This document shows positions 8,709-17,632 of a DNA stretch of 64,000 nt, in pieces. The translations under genes and the position numbers were made by a program. The stretch is from NCBI RefSeq assembly GCF_011516655.1, contig NZ_WOSV01000002.1, positions 372,001 through 436,000 on the forward strand, read 5' to 3'. Source of the DNA: Acetobacter thailandicus (GTDB lineage Bacteria; Pseudomonadota; Alphaproteobacteria; Acetobacterales; Acetobacteraceae). The first letter of the stretch is position 1. Every line of letters begins with the position of its first letter. Under the pieces are notes generated by a model. The model made no database searches. It had not been told where the DNA came from and saw nothing but the letters and a program-made list of their open reading frames with translations.

Positions 8709-9210
8709 GAACGATAAAACTGTTCGTATTTTTATTGATGCGGATGCCTGCCCTGTGCGTGACGAGGTCTACCGTGTGGCTGAGCGTTACGGGCTGCACA
8801 CATTTGTTGTGGCAAACCAGCTTCTGGCGGTGCCTCCAACTCCGCGCATTGAGCGGGTCATCGTCTCTGAAGGCATGGATGTTGCCGACAACTGGATCGC
8901 TGACAATGTCAGAACCAATGATATCGTTATCTCAGCAGATATCCCTCTGGCAGCCCGCTGTGTCGCAAAAGGAGCCTGCACACTCGACCCGCGCGGTCGT
9001 ATTCTGGATGAAAATGCCATTGGTATGGCCCTGGCCGTGCGCAACCTGATGGATGACCTGCGCTCAAACGGCGCCATCACACAGGGCGGGCGCAGTTTCG
9101 CAAAATCTGACCGCTCTGCCTTTTTGTCAGCGCTCGATACAGCTGTTGTTAAAGCCCGAAAAAATGCAGCTCTTCCGGCACAGCGGCGCCACCCGATTTC
9201 TTTTTCATAG
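8686..9210 (+). CDS. UPF0178 / YaiI-YqxD (DUF188) family protein
   Basis: A conserved cytoplasmic protein of 174 residues related to PIN-like nuclease folds; the biochemical role of the family is unsettled. The diagnostic N-terminal FIDADACPVRDEVYRVAERY and the ADIPLAARCVAKGA segment are present, with conserved acidic residues in DADAC and SADIP. The start is the ATG at 8686, preceded by GGAG six bases upstream; a TTG at 8680 would sit on the ribosome site. It overlaps the end of truA and is the last gene of the def-fmt-truA run, converging on the membrane-protein pair on the other strand. Confidence 0.9.
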   Translation: MTQTPSPENDKTVRIFIDADACPVRDEVYRVAERYGLHTFVVANQLLAVPPTPRIERVIVSEGMDVADNWIADNVRTNDIVISADIPLAARCVAKGACTLDPRGRILDENAIGMALAVRNLMDDLRSNGAITQGGRSFAKSDRSAFLSALDTAVVKARKNAALPAQRRHPISFS

Positions 9211-9225
9211 TCCTCTGCGGCCCCG

Positions 9226-9867
9226 TCAATGCACCCCGTACAGCGGGAAAAGCATCTGCATAAAACCGGCATATGTCAGGTCAGAGGCCGGAGGGCTGTA
9301 ATAAGGTGGTAAAAACGAGCCTGTAACATGTACGGCAAGCATGGCCAGCGCGATATAGGCACAGAGCTGAGCCGCCCTTAAACCGCTGACTGCCAGAGCA
9401 ACGCGCGCGATATACCACTGCACCCATAAAAAATTACCTGAAAATATCAGCAGCATAATCATCAGAAAAAGTGACGATGTTTTCAGGCCAGGAAACACCA
9501 GAATACCAAGCTGCGTCAGAATAAAAGCATCAATTACAACCGACCAGCCACACCATAAAGAGGCCACCATATAGCGCAGCCACATCTCGCCACGCTGCCA
9601 GTATTGCGCACAAAACTGAGAGACAACCAGCATCATAAGAGTGCAGCACAGATCGAGCAGAATATCACGCAGATCGTTTATTTTAGCGGGAGACACACAG
9701 ACCAGAAACAGGCTGACAATATTAAACGCAAATGAGGGGGCTAACGCAGCCCACAGATCAGCCTTTGTGTCACCAAAACAGGCAACACCTTCGCGCCTGC
9801 CTGTGCAGAGAAGGTACGTGCCCTGGAGGATTCTGCCTGTATTTCCTCCTTCGTCAGAACCCGCCAT
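9226..9867 (-). CDS. Multispanning membrane protein, paralogue of 9908-10531
   Basis: A 213-residue protein with about five hydrophobic segments and no signal peptide. I do not recognise a named family. It shares with its upstream neighbour an N-terminal GRREG motif, an ALAPxxAF segment, an SxFxARxWQR-like loop (SQFCAQYWQRGEMWLRYM here), a QWYIARVxLxxSG segment and a LPPxY motif near the C terminus. The Yip1-like arrangement of helices is only a guess. The ATG at 9867 is preferred over a GTG at 9873 because GAGG is well spaced from it. It lies 40 bp behind its paralogue, as the last gene of the dapD-dapE run. Confidence 0.75.
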   Translation of the reverse strand: MAGSDEGGNTGRILQGTYLLCTGRREGVACFGDTKADLWAALAPSFAFNIVSLFLVCVSPAKINDLRDILLDLCCTLMMLVVSQFCAQYWQRGEMWLRYMVASLWCGWSVVIDAFILTQLGILVFPGLKTSSLFLMIMLLIFSGNFLWVQWYIARVALAVSGLRAAQLCAYIALAMLAVHVTGSFLPPYYSPPASDLTYAGFMQMLFPLYGVH

Positions 9868-9907
9868 AATCACAAACCTCGTATTTCAGGTAACAGACAG
9901 GTAACCG

Positions 9908-10531
9908 CTATGCTGCTCCGGCACGATGAAAAAAGACTTTCATCAGATCATCAGGTGACGGATAATGTGGCGGCAAAATGTAAGCAACGACATACATTAA
10001 CCCTGTAATAACCAGCACCGAGCCATATAACAAAGCGGCCTTAAAGCCACTGATAACCAGACCAACACGGGCAATATACCATTGCAGAACAACGTCACCA
10101 ATAATACCCATCATCATGACAGCGGCGGTAAAATAGGGGTTGTCAGCAAATTCGGGGAATAAAAAATGACCCGCAACAATAACAATGACCACGCCAAATA
10201 CAGCGATCCAGTTGCTCCAGGTTGCCGCAGTAATATAACGCAGCCATAAATTGCTACGCTGCCAGCGCCGCGCATAAAACTCTGACACAACAACCGGCAG
10301 CAGAATTTTACATAAAAACATTAAAACCTGGATCAGGCCTGTGATTTTTCCGGGTGAGGCCAGAACAGCAAACAGATTAATCAGCACAAATGCCAGCTGC
10401 GGTGCCAGTGCTGCACCAAAAGCATCTGTCGTGCCGGCAAAATTATTAATGCCTTCGCGCCGTCCGCTGGCCAGCAGAAACATACCCTGAATGATCTTAT
10501 GCGCATTTCCCTGCCGGGTCGGCTGAGACAT
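9908..10531 (-). CDS. Multispanning membrane protein, paralogue of 9226-9867
   Basis: A 207-residue integral membrane protein of unknown function with about five transmembrane segments. It contains GRREGINNF near the N terminus, then ALAPQLAF, EFYARRWQRSNLWLRYI, QWYIARVGLVISGFKAA and the LPPHYPSP motif, all shared with the following gene; the two look like products of a tandem duplication. Its start codon overlaps the dapE stop by one base (TAATG), so translation is probably coupled to lysine/DAP biosynthesis. The conserved RREG and YIAR motifs would sit at membrane-water interfaces. Confidence 0.78.
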   Translation of the reverse strand: MSQPTRQGNAHKIIQGMFLLASGRREGINNFAGTTDAFGAALAPQLAFVLINLFAVLASPGKITGLIQVLMFLCKILLPVVVSEFYARRWQRSNLWLRYITAATWSNWIAVFGVVIVIVAGHFLFPEFADNPYFTAAVMMMGIIGDVVLQWYIARVGLVISGFKAALLYGSVLVITGLMYVVAYILPPHYPSPDDLMKVFFHRAGAA

Positions 10532-11700
10532 TATGCCAGCACCTCTTTAAGAAAAATGTGATAGATCTGCGTCAGCGTTTCCAGGTCCTGCACACTGGTG
10601 TGCTCGTCAACCTGGTGAATGCTGGCACCAACCAGACCAAACTCTACCGCCGGGCAATAACGCGCGATAAAGCGGGCGTCTGATGTCCCGCCTCCGGTAT
10701 CCTGCTTCGGATCACGTCCCGTCACCTGCCTGATGGCAGAGATCAGAGCCCGTGTCTCTGCCCCCGGTGGGGTCAGAAAAGATTCCCCACTGATATGAAT
10801 ATCTGCATGGCTCTGCGGTGCATGCTTTTGACAGACAGTGGTGATCCACCTGGCCAGTTCTGCACCGGTATGAAGGTTGTTGAAACGTATATTCAGTCGG
10901 GCCTCAGCCTTAGCCGGAATAACATTTGTTGCCGTATTGCCAACGTCCATGCTGGTGACCTGAAGGCTTGAGGCCTCAAACCATTCTGATCCCTCATCCA
11001 GTGGCCGGGCCGTCAGTTCGCCCAGCAGAGCAAGCAAACGATGCACCGGGTTATCAGCCCTGTGCGGATATGCGACATGACCCTGCACTCCTTCAACCAC
11101 AATATGAGCATTGAGGCTGCCGCGCCGGCCATTTTTGATCATGTCACCGATAGCAAGAGGATTCGTTGGCTCACCAACAACACAGTAATCAGGAATGTGT
11201 CCTTCCTGCGCCATCCACTCCAGCACCTTCTGCGTGCCGTACGTTGCCCGTCCTTCTTCATCTCCTGTGATCAGAAGGCTGACCGAGCCGGGACCACCCT
11301 CACCCATACGGGCTGCGGCTGCAACAAAAGCGGCAATACCACCCTTCATGTCACAGGCACCGCGGCCATAGAGCACACCATCGGCAATATGTGCAGCGTA
11401 GGGAGGGTGCGTCCACAACTCTTCTTTTCCTGGTGGCACAACATCCGTATGGCCCGCAAAACAGATATGCGGGCCTTTATCACCACGACGTGCAAAAAAA
11501 TTGAACGTCTTTTCTTTCCCCTCGCCAAAGGCAAGGTGCCAGACCTTAAAACCCATCTGCTCAAGCACTGCAGCCAGAAGCGCCTGAGCTGCTCCTGTAT
11601 CAGGTGATACAGATGGCTCACGGATCAGCATTTGTGTCAGAGCAACGGGATCTGTCGTATCAGGCAGAGAGGCTTCCTCTCCGAAAGAAAAGCGCGTCAT
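10531..11700 (-). CDS. dapE: Succinyl-diaminopimelate desuccinylase
   Basis: It hydrolyses N-succinyl-LL-2,6-diaminopimelate to LL-DAP, on the way to lysine and the peptidoglycan cross-linker. It is an M20-family metallopeptidase: metal ligand His84 in FAGHTDVVPPG, bridging Asp117 in GRGACDMKGG, and the catalytic Glu pair at about 148-149 in TGDEEG. The C-terminal GGGTSDARF motif is also present. Length is 389, with about 12 extra N-terminal residues. It follows dapD after 15 bp, making a DAP-pathway pair. Confidence 0.95.
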   Translation of the reverse strand: MTRFSFGEEASLPDTTDPVALTQMLIREPSVSPDTGAAQALLAAVLEQMGFKVWHLAFGEGKEKTFNFFARRGDKGPHICFAGHTDVVPPGKEELWTHPPYAAHIADGVLYGRGACDMKGGIAAFVAAAARMGEGGPGSVSLLITGDEEGRATYGTQKVLEWMAQEGHIPDYCVVGEPTNPLAIGDMIKNGRRGSLNAHIVVEGVQGHVAYPHRADNPVHRLLALLGELTARPLDEGSEWFEASSLQVTSMDVGNTATNVIPAKAEARLNIRFNNLHTGAELARWITTVCQKHAPQSHADIHISGESFLTPPGAETRALISAIRQVTGRDPKQDTGGGTSDARFIARYCPAVEFGLVGASIHQVDEHTSVQDLETLTQIYHIFLKEVLA

Positions 11701-11715
11701 GGTGTCTCTGTACCT

Positions 11716-12564
11716 TTAGTCGCGCAGCAGGTCGTTGATGGAAGTTTTAGAGCGTGTGCGCTCATCAACGCGCTTGACGATAACCGCACAGGCAAGGTGG
11801 GGGTTAGGCTTGCCATCAGCACCAGCAGGTGATGAAGGTGGCAGAGTGCCAGGCACAACCACTGAGTAAGCAGGCACGCGCCCCATGAAGATCTCTCCGG
11901 TGGCACGATCAACAATTTTTGTCGACGCACCAAGGAAAACACCCATGGACAGAACTGAGCCACGTTCAACAATAACACCTTCAGCGACTTCTGAGCGTGC
12001 ACCGATAAAACAGTCATCTTCAATGATAACAGGAGCAGCCTGAAGAGGCTCAAGCACACCACCAATACCTGCACCACCGCTGATATGACAGTTACGGCCG
12101 ATCTGAGCACAGCTGCCAACGGTTGCCCATGTATCAACCATTGTGCCGCTGCCAACGTGCGCGCCAACATTTACAAAAGAAGGCATCAGCACAGCGCCGG
12201 GAGCAATAAAAGCAGAATAGCGCACAACGGCACCCGGCACGACGCGGAAACCAGCGGCATCAAAACGAGCCTGGTCCCAGCCGGCAAATTTAACCGGCAC
12301 TTTATCAAAAGCCGGAGCACCCGCTGCTGCACCAGGTACAACCACACTGTCGTTAAGACGGAAAGAGAGCAGAACAGCTTTTTTCAGCCACTCATGCACA
12401 ACCCAGCCACCATCTTCAGGGGCGGCAACACGCAGCTCACCGGCATCCAGTGCGGCAAGAGCTGTTTCGATTGTTTTACGGCCTGCTCCGGTCGTTGCAG
12501 AAGAGATCGTATGACGTTCTTCCCACAAAGCTTCGATTTGAGTACGCAGTGTATTGTCTGTCAT
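11716..12564 (-). CDS. dapD: Tetrahydrodipicolinate N-succinyltransferase
   Basis: It transfers succinyl from succinyl-CoA to tetrahydrodipicolinate, the step before the aminotransferase and DapE reactions. The N-terminal helical domain (about 1-100) is followed by left-handed beta-helix hexapeptide repeats (for example [20 protein letters not shown] and [20 protein letters not shown]). The C terminus has the family's [16 protein letters not shown] ending. The length of 282 is typical. It heads dapD-dapE; a 162-bp spacer separates it from argB. Confidence 0.95.
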   Translation of the reverse strand: MTDNTLRTQIEALWEERHTISSATTGAGRKTIETALAALDAGELRVAAPEDGGWVVHEWLKKAVLLSFRLNDSVVVPGAAAGAPAFDKVPVKFAGWDQARFDAAGFRVVPGAVVRYSAFIAPGAVLMPSFVNVGAHVGSGTMVDTWATVGSCAQIGRNCHISGGAGIGGVLEPLQAAPVIIEDDCFIGARSEVAEGVIVERGSVLSMGVFLGASTKIVDRATGEIFMGRVPAYSVVVPGTLPPSSPAGADGKPNPHLACAVIVKRVDERTRSKTSINDLLRD

Positions 12565-12726
12565 GAGGCACCGTCAGAAACATAAGGAACATCAGTCAGA
12601 GCTGTCAGCCCTGACCATTAAAACGTGAGCAAGGACCATGCGGACAGAGACGAGCCCTGTCAACGCACCATCCTTTATGCCACACACGCCACGGCAGAAC
12701 TGCCGGGGGCTATAAACAGCTTAAAG

Positions 12727-13632
12727 TTAGTCAGCTCTGATAAGAGTGCCTGAACCAGAAGTTGTAAACAGCTCGAGCAGACAGGCATGCGGTATGCGCC
12801 CGTCAATAATAACCGCAGCCTGAGCCCCTGCCTGCACGGCCTCGATGCAGGTTTCAACTTTAGGAATCATACCGCCGGTAATAATACCGTCTGCAATTGC
12901 TTTACGCGCCTGGGTAGCAGTCAGCTCAGGAATGAGATTACCCTGCGCATCAAGCACACCTGCTACGTCTGTCAGCATAAGCAGCCGTTTGGCGTGCACA
13001 GCACCAGCCACAGCACCGGCGGCTGTATCGGCATTGATGTTATAGGTCTCGCCATCCTCACCCTGCCCGACAGGGGCAATAACCGGCACCAGGCCAGAAC
13101 CTGACAGGGCGTAAATCACACGCGGGTCAACTTTAACAGGCTCACCAACAAAGCCGAGGTCAAGCACACGCTCGCTCTTTGTCACGGGGTCATATACTGT
13201 GCGCTGATGCTTGCGGGCAGTAATGAGGTTGCCATCTTTACCTGATATGCCAACAGCCATAGCACCGGCGCGGCTGATCAGCCCGGCTACCTCTTTATTG
13301 ACTGAGCCGGACAGAACCATCTCGATCACGTTAACCATGCTGGCATCAGTGACACGCAGGCCATTAACAAAAGTTGACTGAATGCCCAGTTGGGTCAGCA
13401 TATTGTTAATCTGCGGGCCACCGCCATGCACAACGACCGGGTTAATGCCAACCAGTTTTAACAAAGCAATGTCACGACCAAATGTCTGCGCCAGGTCAGA
13501 ATTGCCCATGGCATGACCGCCATATTTTATGACAATCGTATCACCGGCATAGCGACGAAGGTAAGGGAGTGCCCCGGCAAGAACAGCGGCCTCCTGGTGA
13601 GGCCCCATGGAGGCATTGTTGGCACTGGTCAT
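12727..13632 (-). CDS. argB: Acetylglutamate kinase
   Basis: It phosphorylates N-acetylglutamate in arginine synthesis. The amino-acid-kinase fold is recognisable from IVIKYGGHAM near the N terminus, VVHGGGPQIN, and the C-terminal DGRIPHACLLELFT segment. The length of 301 is normal. The N terminus resembles arginine-inhibitable forms only weakly, so feedback control cannot be judged by eye. It lies 38 bp after engB in a run rpmH-rnpA-yidC-engB-argB-dapD-dapE. Confidence 0.95.
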   Translation of the reverse strand: MTSANNASMGPHQEAAVLAGALPYLRRYAGDTIVIKYGGHAMGNSDLAQTFGRDIALLKLVGINPVVVHGGGPQINNMLTQLGIQSTFVNGLRVTDASMVNVIEMVLSGSVNKEVAGLISRAGAMAVGISGKDGNLITARKHQRTVYDPVTKSERVLDLGFVGEPVKVDPRVIYALSGSGLVPVIAPVGQGEDGETYNINADTAAGAVAGAVHAKRLLMLTDVAGVLDAQGNLIPELTATQARKAIADGIITGGMIPKVETCIEAVQAGAQAAVIIDGRIPHACLLELFTTSGSGTLIRAD

Positions 13633-13670
13633 AACGGCAAAAGTCCTGCTGCTAAATCTGCCAGATGGCT

Positions 13671-14348
13671 TCAGGTTAACGGGAGAGCGAACTCGGCAAG
13701 CTCGGCGCGCAGCTCTTCAATACCCGTACCTTTTTCACTGCTGGTAACAGCCAGAAAGGGGCAGGCTGCAGGGTGGCGCTTCACCTGCTCCTGCAGGGCG
13801 TTGTGTTTAGCACTCAGCGCCTGTGGTTTAAGAGCATCGCATTTGGTCATCACGATCTGAAAACTGACAGCCGCTTTATCAAGCAGCTTCATCATATCAG
13901 TATCGTGCTTTTTCAGTTCGACACGGGCATCCAGCAGCAGCATAACCCGGCGCAAACCAGGCCTGCCACGCAGATACTCAAACATCATCTCCTGCCAGTC
14001 TTCTTTCACTGACTTCGCAGCTTTTGCGTAGCCATAACCGGGCATATCAACCAGCATCAGTCTCTCAGCGAGATTAAAGAAGTTGAGCTGCTTTGTGCGC
14101 CCTGGCTCTGAAGATGCACGGGCCAGCGCCTTACGACCGGTCAGCGCATTAATAAGGCTCGATTTACCGACATTCGAGCGGCCGGCAAAAGCAATTTCAG
14201 GCAAAGTCTGCGGCGGGAGCTGCCCCAGTTTCTGAGCACCAAAAATAAACTCACACGGGCCGGCAAACAGACGCCGCCCTTCCTCAAGGGCGGCATCAAT
14301 CTGAGCCTGATCTGTCAGTTCACGGAAGGTCGTCGAAGCCTGAAGCAT
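13671..14348 (-). CDS. engB: Ribosome biogenesis GTPase EngB/YsxC (YihA)
   Basis: An essential Era-type GTPase needed for late 50S assembly. The G1 loop GRSNVGKSS is at 56-64, G3 as DMPGYG (101-106), and G4 as TKCD. The length of 225 is typical, with a roughly 45-residue N-terminal extension. Its ATG overlaps the yidC stop by one base (TAATG on the minus strand), so it is cotranslated with the membrane insertase. Confidence 0.95.
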   Translation of the reverse strand: MLQASTTFRELTDQAQIDAALEEGRRLFAGPCEFIFGAQKLGQLPPQTLPEIAFAGRSNVGKSSLINALTGRKALARASSEPGRTKQLNFFNLAERLMLVDMPGYGYAKAAKSVKEDWQEMMFEYLRGRPGLRRVMLLLDARVELKKHDTDMMKLLDKAAVSFQIVMTKCDALKPQALSAKHNALQEQVKRHPAACPFLAVTSSEKGTGIEELRAELAEFALPLT

Positions 14349-16096
14349 TATTTGTTACTCAGCGCAGCTTTTTTGGCATCAGCTGCTTTAAACCCGCGCA
14401 TAATGATGACCTGCTGCAGAGCTGTGAGCAGGTTGCTCCAGCTATAGTAGATCACAAGGCCAACGGGCTGGTGTGCCATAAAGAACGTAAACACCAGAGG
14501 AATGAAAGTCATAACCTTCTGCTGTGCCGGGTCCATGTTCGTTGAACTGGCACTGATTTTCTGCATCAGGAACATGGTTGCACCATAAATGATGGGCCAT
14601 GCACCAAGAGAGAGAATAGCAAAAATATGTGACGGGTCGAACGGCAGCAGACCAAACAGATTAAACACGTTGGTCGGGTCAGGTGCAGAGAGGTCTTTAA
14701 TCCAGCCAAAGAAGGGCGCCTGACGCATCTCAATGGTCACATACAGGTCTTTATACAGACACCAGAACACAGGCGCCTGGATAAACAGAGGCAGGAACCC
14801 GCCGAAAAGATTAACACCCTCCTCACGGTACAGTGCCATGATGTGCTGCTGCATCACCATCGGGTCTTCTTTGTAGCGTGCTTTAATCTGATCGACTTTT
14901 GGCTTCAGGCGGCTTGTCTTCCAGGTCATGCGCATCTGTTTGACGGTCAGCGGCAGGAAGGCAACCTTAACAATCACGGTAAAGGTCAGCAGAGCCAGGC
15001 CAAAATTACCCATAATTGAATACAGCCAGTCGAGCACCTTAAACACCGGCAGGGTCAGGAAAGAGAGCCAGCCAAAATCCACCGCTTTCCAGAACATGGG
15101 GATATGCAGCATCTTCTGATAATGATCGAGAAGACTGTATTCTTTTGCACCGGCAAAGAGATGTGCTTCAGTCCCCGCTGTCTGCCCGGCAGCCACTGCC
15201 ACAGGGGCCACGTTGGTAAAGCCAACCTGATAGGTCGTGCTGGCAGCCTGATAGTCATATGTACCAACGACCTGAGCTGCCTGGTCAGGCACAATCGCCA
15301 TCAGCCAGTATTTATCGGTAATACCGGCCCAGCCACCTTTACCCTGATGGCTCCAGGCAATGTTATTGGGTGGTACACTGTCCTGACGCAGGGATTTATA
15401 TGACCCTTCGTTCAGGCGGTCATCAATAACGGAAATCGGCCCTTCGTGCACCAGCATCCCCCCATTAGTTTCGGGGGTATAGCCACGGTTAACACGATAA
15501 AACGGATAAAGCGAAACCGCCTGCGCTGTATTATTATGCACATGCTGACTGACCGTGAACATAAAGTTACGATCAATCGCCAGCACGATATCAAACACAA
15601 AGCCCTGACCGTTATCCCACGTCAGTGTAACGGGGTGTGTCGCATCAAGATGAGGCTGATCAGCTTTCCAGACGGTATTAGCGTCTGGCAGAGCAATTTT
15701 GACATCTTCAGGGGCGCGCCAGCCAAAATCAATATAATCAGGACGGGCCGTGCCAGTCTGGCTCAGCACACGCACATCAGGACTGTCTGGTTTTGTTGTT
15801 TCGCGGTACGCCTTGAGAACGAGGTCATCAAGACGGGCACCTCTGAGATTGAGGCTTCCCTGAACAGCAGGGGCGTCAATTGTCAGGCGGATATCGGCCT
15901 GAGCAGCATCGGAACTTTCGGCAGGTCTGGCAGCTGCACCTGATGTAGCAGCGGCTCCGCCGGCAGGGGCGTTAAGAGCCTGCGTTGCAGCAACCGGCAC
16001 AGGCTGCTGTTTAGGGGCTTGCGGGAAGAAATAATCAAACCCGATAAGGACAATAGCTGACAGAAATGTTGCCAGTATGAGACGACGTGTATCCAT
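14348..16096 (-). CDS. yidC: Membrane protein insertase YidC
   Basis: It inserts and folds inner-membrane proteins, alone or with SecYEG. The start MDTRRLILATFLSAIVL gives the usual N-terminal transmembrane anchor; the frame is open 27 codons further upstream, but that part is not YidC-like. A large periplasmic beta-sandwich domain (about 55-330) follows, then the five-helix core with NFGLALLTFTVIVK and the VKQMRMTWKTSRLKPK cytoplasmic hairpin. The length of 582 fits Gram-negative YidC. The yidD gene commonly found between rnpA and yidC is missing; only 124 bp separate them. Confidence 0.95.
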   Translation of the reverse strand: MDTRRLILATFLSAIVLIGFDYFFPQAPKQQPVPVAATQALNAPAGGAAATSGAAARPAESSDAAQADIRLTIDAPAVQGSLNLRGARLDDLVLKAYRETTKPDSPDVRVLSQTGTARPDYIDFGWRAPEDVKIALPDANTVWKADQPHLDATHPVTLTWDNGQGFVFDIVLAIDRNFMFTVSQHVHNNTAQAVSLYPFYRVNRGYTPETNGGMLVHEGPISVIDDRLNEGSYKSLRQDSVPPNNIAWSHQGKGGWAGITDKYWLMAIVPDQAAQVVGTYDYQAASTTYQVGFTNVAPVAVAAGQTAGTEAHLFAGAKEYSLLDHYQKMLHIPMFWKAVDFGWLSFLTLPVFKVLDWLYSIMGNFGLALLTFTVIVKVAFLPLTVKQMRMTWKTSRLKPKVDQIKARYKEDPMVMQQHIMALYREEGVNLFGGFLPLFIQAPVFWCLYKDLYVTIEMRQAPFFGWIKDLSAPDPTNVFNLFGLLPFDPSHIFAILSLGAWPIIYGATMFLMQKISASSTNMDPAQQKVMTFIPLVFTFFMAHQPVGLVIYYSWSNLLTALQQVIIMRGFKAADAKKAALSNK

Positions 16097-16220
16097 TCTC
16101 TGGCCAGCAGGCCCCCTTGTAGCAAGCAAAAAAAATAGCAGCACACTGCCTGCGAGCCGGGAAACCTGAAAAGACAAACCATAAAAAAACGGAAATCAGG
16201 CACAACAGGCCTGAAAAACT

Positions 16221-16640
16221 TTAAGAACCGTTTTTACCTGCTCTGGCTTTTCTGTCGGCCTCAGACAGACATACCCCCAGTGCCTTACGAAAATCTGTGA
16301 TCAGAGCCGTGAAAGGCCTGTCTCTTGTCCCTGCACGACCAATCAGAACGAGGTCAAGACCGTTGAGCGAGGTTTCTGCCTCGACGATTCTCACAACTTC
16401 GCGCAGACGACGACGCACTCTGTTACGCACAACAGCGTTGCCGACTTTTTTGGTAACTGTGTACCCCACACGGGCAGCCCCCGAATCAGCACGCCTGAAG
16501 AGCTGAAGAACAAGGCCTGGCACCGGGCTTTTACATCCACGCGCAGCCAGAAAAAGAAACTCTTTGCGCTTTTTAAGGCCCTGAGACTGAAGAGGTCCGT
16601 CTTCAGCCTGCTCAAGGTTTCTTCCCTGGTCTGTGACCAT
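16221..16640 (-). CDS. rnpA: Ribonuclease P protein component
   Basis: The protein cofactor of RNase P, which matures tRNA 5' ends. The conserved RNR motif is present as GNAVVRNRVRRRLRE, preceded by RVGYTVTKKV. The ATG at 16640 is chosen over a TTG two codons earlier because GAGGGG is spaced six bases from it. The product is 139 residues, slightly long owing to both ends. It lies 17 bp behind rpmH, the standard bacterial arrangement, and shares its promoter. Confidence 0.93.
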   Translation of the reverse strand: MVTDQGRNLEQAEDGPLQSQGLKKRKEFLFLAARGCKSPVPGLVLQLFRRADSGAARVGYTVTKKVGNAVVRNRVRRRLREVVRIVEAETSLNGLDLVLIGRAGTRDRPFTALITDFRKALGVCLSEADRKARAGKNGS

Positions 16641-16657
16641 GGACAACCCCTCAGCCC

Positions 16658-16792
16658 TTAGGCAGAAAGACGTTTACGGCCTTTTGAGCGACGGTTAGCG
16701 ATAACTTTACGACCACCAACTGTTGCCATACGTGAACGAAAACCATGGCGACGCTTGCGAACGAGCCGTGAAGGCTGATAGGTGCGCTTCAT
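16658..16792 (-). CDS. rpmH: Ribosomal protein bL34
   Basis: A 44-residue basic protein of the large subunit, starting [18 protein letters not shown] and ending in a Lys/Arg-rich tail with GRKRLSA. A GAGGGAG ribosome site lies upstream of the ATG. It is the first gene of the rpmH-rnpA-yidC run and has a near-consensus sigma-70 promoter about 70 bp upstream. Confidence 0.97.
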   Translation of the reverse strand: MKRTYQPSRLVRKRRHGFRSRMATVGGRKVIANRRSKGRKRLSA

Positions 16793-16861
16793 TGCGGCAC
16801 TCCCTCTGATAAATTAATTGTCAGACAGATAGATAAAACTACCTGCCCCTGTAAAGGGCGG

Positions 16862-16890
16862 CTTATAATGACCTGAAAGCCAGCCGTCAA
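16862..16890 (-). promoter_or_regulatory. Predicted sigma-70 promoter of rpmH-rnpA
   Basis: Reading the minus strand, TTGACG (16890-16885) and TATAAG (16867-16862) are separated by exactly 17 bp, close to the housekeeping consensus and at a sensible distance from the rpmH start. Confidence 0.65.
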
Positions 16891-16941
16891 TCGTTGCCAG
16901 AGTCTCTCGGATAATCATAACCAACAAGAAGGCTATTCCTG

Positions 16942-17136
16942 ATGCCACAGTCTGACACCATCCAAACCGCCAGCAAAAAACTAAAGCATGATATTAAAAA
17001 TATTATTGCCCCTGCCCTGCTGAGTGTTGAGCTGCTCGAAACCCACCAGGACTCTCAGGTGCAACAGGCTGCAAACACGATTAACAGCTCGCTTGAACGA
17101 CTGTTATCACGCCTGAAGCAGGACCCGGCTGCATAA
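16942..17136 (+). CDS. Stand-alone H-box (histidine kinase DHp-like) small protein
   Basis: A 64-residue protein predicted to be a helical hairpin. It contains KLKHDIKNIIAPALLSVELL followed by a second helix AANTINSSLERLLSRLK, the layout of the dimerisation/phosphoacceptor (HisKA) region of sensor kinases, with His16 in the place of the phosphorylated His. No catalytic ATPase domain, sensor or receiver is attached or adjacent. A well-placed AAGAAGG ribosome site supports it as a real gene. Similar short HDLRGxLSPALL-type proteins occur in alphaproteobacteria, but I know no function. It could be a phosphorelay intermediate or a kinase decoy; both are inference. It is divergent from rpmH. Confidence 0.7.
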   Translation: MPQSDTIQTASKKLKHDIKNIIAPALLSVELLETHQDSQVQQAANTINSSLERLLSRLKQDPAA

Positions 17137-17153
17137 GCAGCCGGAGCCGGAAC

Positions 17154-17540
17154 TTACCGCTGGATAAGTTCTATTTTATAACCATCGGGGTCTTCAACAA
17201 AGGCGATAATGGTCGTGCCAAATTTTACCGGCCCGGCCTCACGGGTTACTTTTCCGCCACCCGCACGCACGGCATCAGCTACCGCTGCAACGTCTGAAAC
17301 ACCAACGGCAAAATGACCAAAGCCGGTACCAACGTCATAGCCGTCATCCTGCCCCCAGTTATAGGTAAGCTCAATTTCAGCCTGCCCTGCGGCATTGTCA
17401 GCATAGCCAATAAACACAAGCGTATATTTGCCCTCTGGCACCTCACGCCGGCGTAGCTCATGCATGCCGAGTAATTTATAAAATGCGAGGCTTTTGTCGA
17501 GGTTGCGCACACGCACCATTGTATGCAGATAACTGGCCAT
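17154..17540 (-). CDS. gloA: Lactoylglutathione lyase (glyoxalase I)
   Basis: It converts the methylglyoxal-glutathione hemithioacetal to S-lactoylglutathione. The vicinal-oxygen-chelate fold shows the paired motifs HTMVRVRNLDKSLAFYK at the N terminus and FGHFAVGVSDV in the second half; metal ligands are His6, a Glu in EIELTYNWG, the His in GHFAV and the Glu in GYKIELIQ. The length of 128 is typical. A GGGGAGAAG ribosome site precedes the ATG. It stands alone between the H-box gene and lpxI. Confidence 0.93.
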   Translation of the reverse strand: MASYLHTMVRVRNLDKSLAFYKLLGMHELRRREVPEGKYTLVFIGYADNAAGQAEIELTYNWGQDDGYDVGTGFGHFAVGVSDVAAVADAVRAGGGKVTREAGPVKFGTTIIAFVEDPDGYKIELIQR

Positions 17541-17632
17541 TAGACTTCTCCCCGCCGATAACAGAATAATATCTCATACTAGCAGGCGTCACCTGACACA
17601 CAAACCGATGAAGGCACGAGCACAGTCACAAA

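Noticed and set aside
11697-12170. 157-codon minus-strand frame within dapD
   Set aside because: Same-strand alternative frame of a complete dapD; Leu/Val-rich translation without motifs or start signal.
16097-16177. 27-codon N-terminal extension of YidC
   Set aside because: It would put a second hydrophobic segment ahead of the normal MDTRRL anchor and is not a YidC feature.
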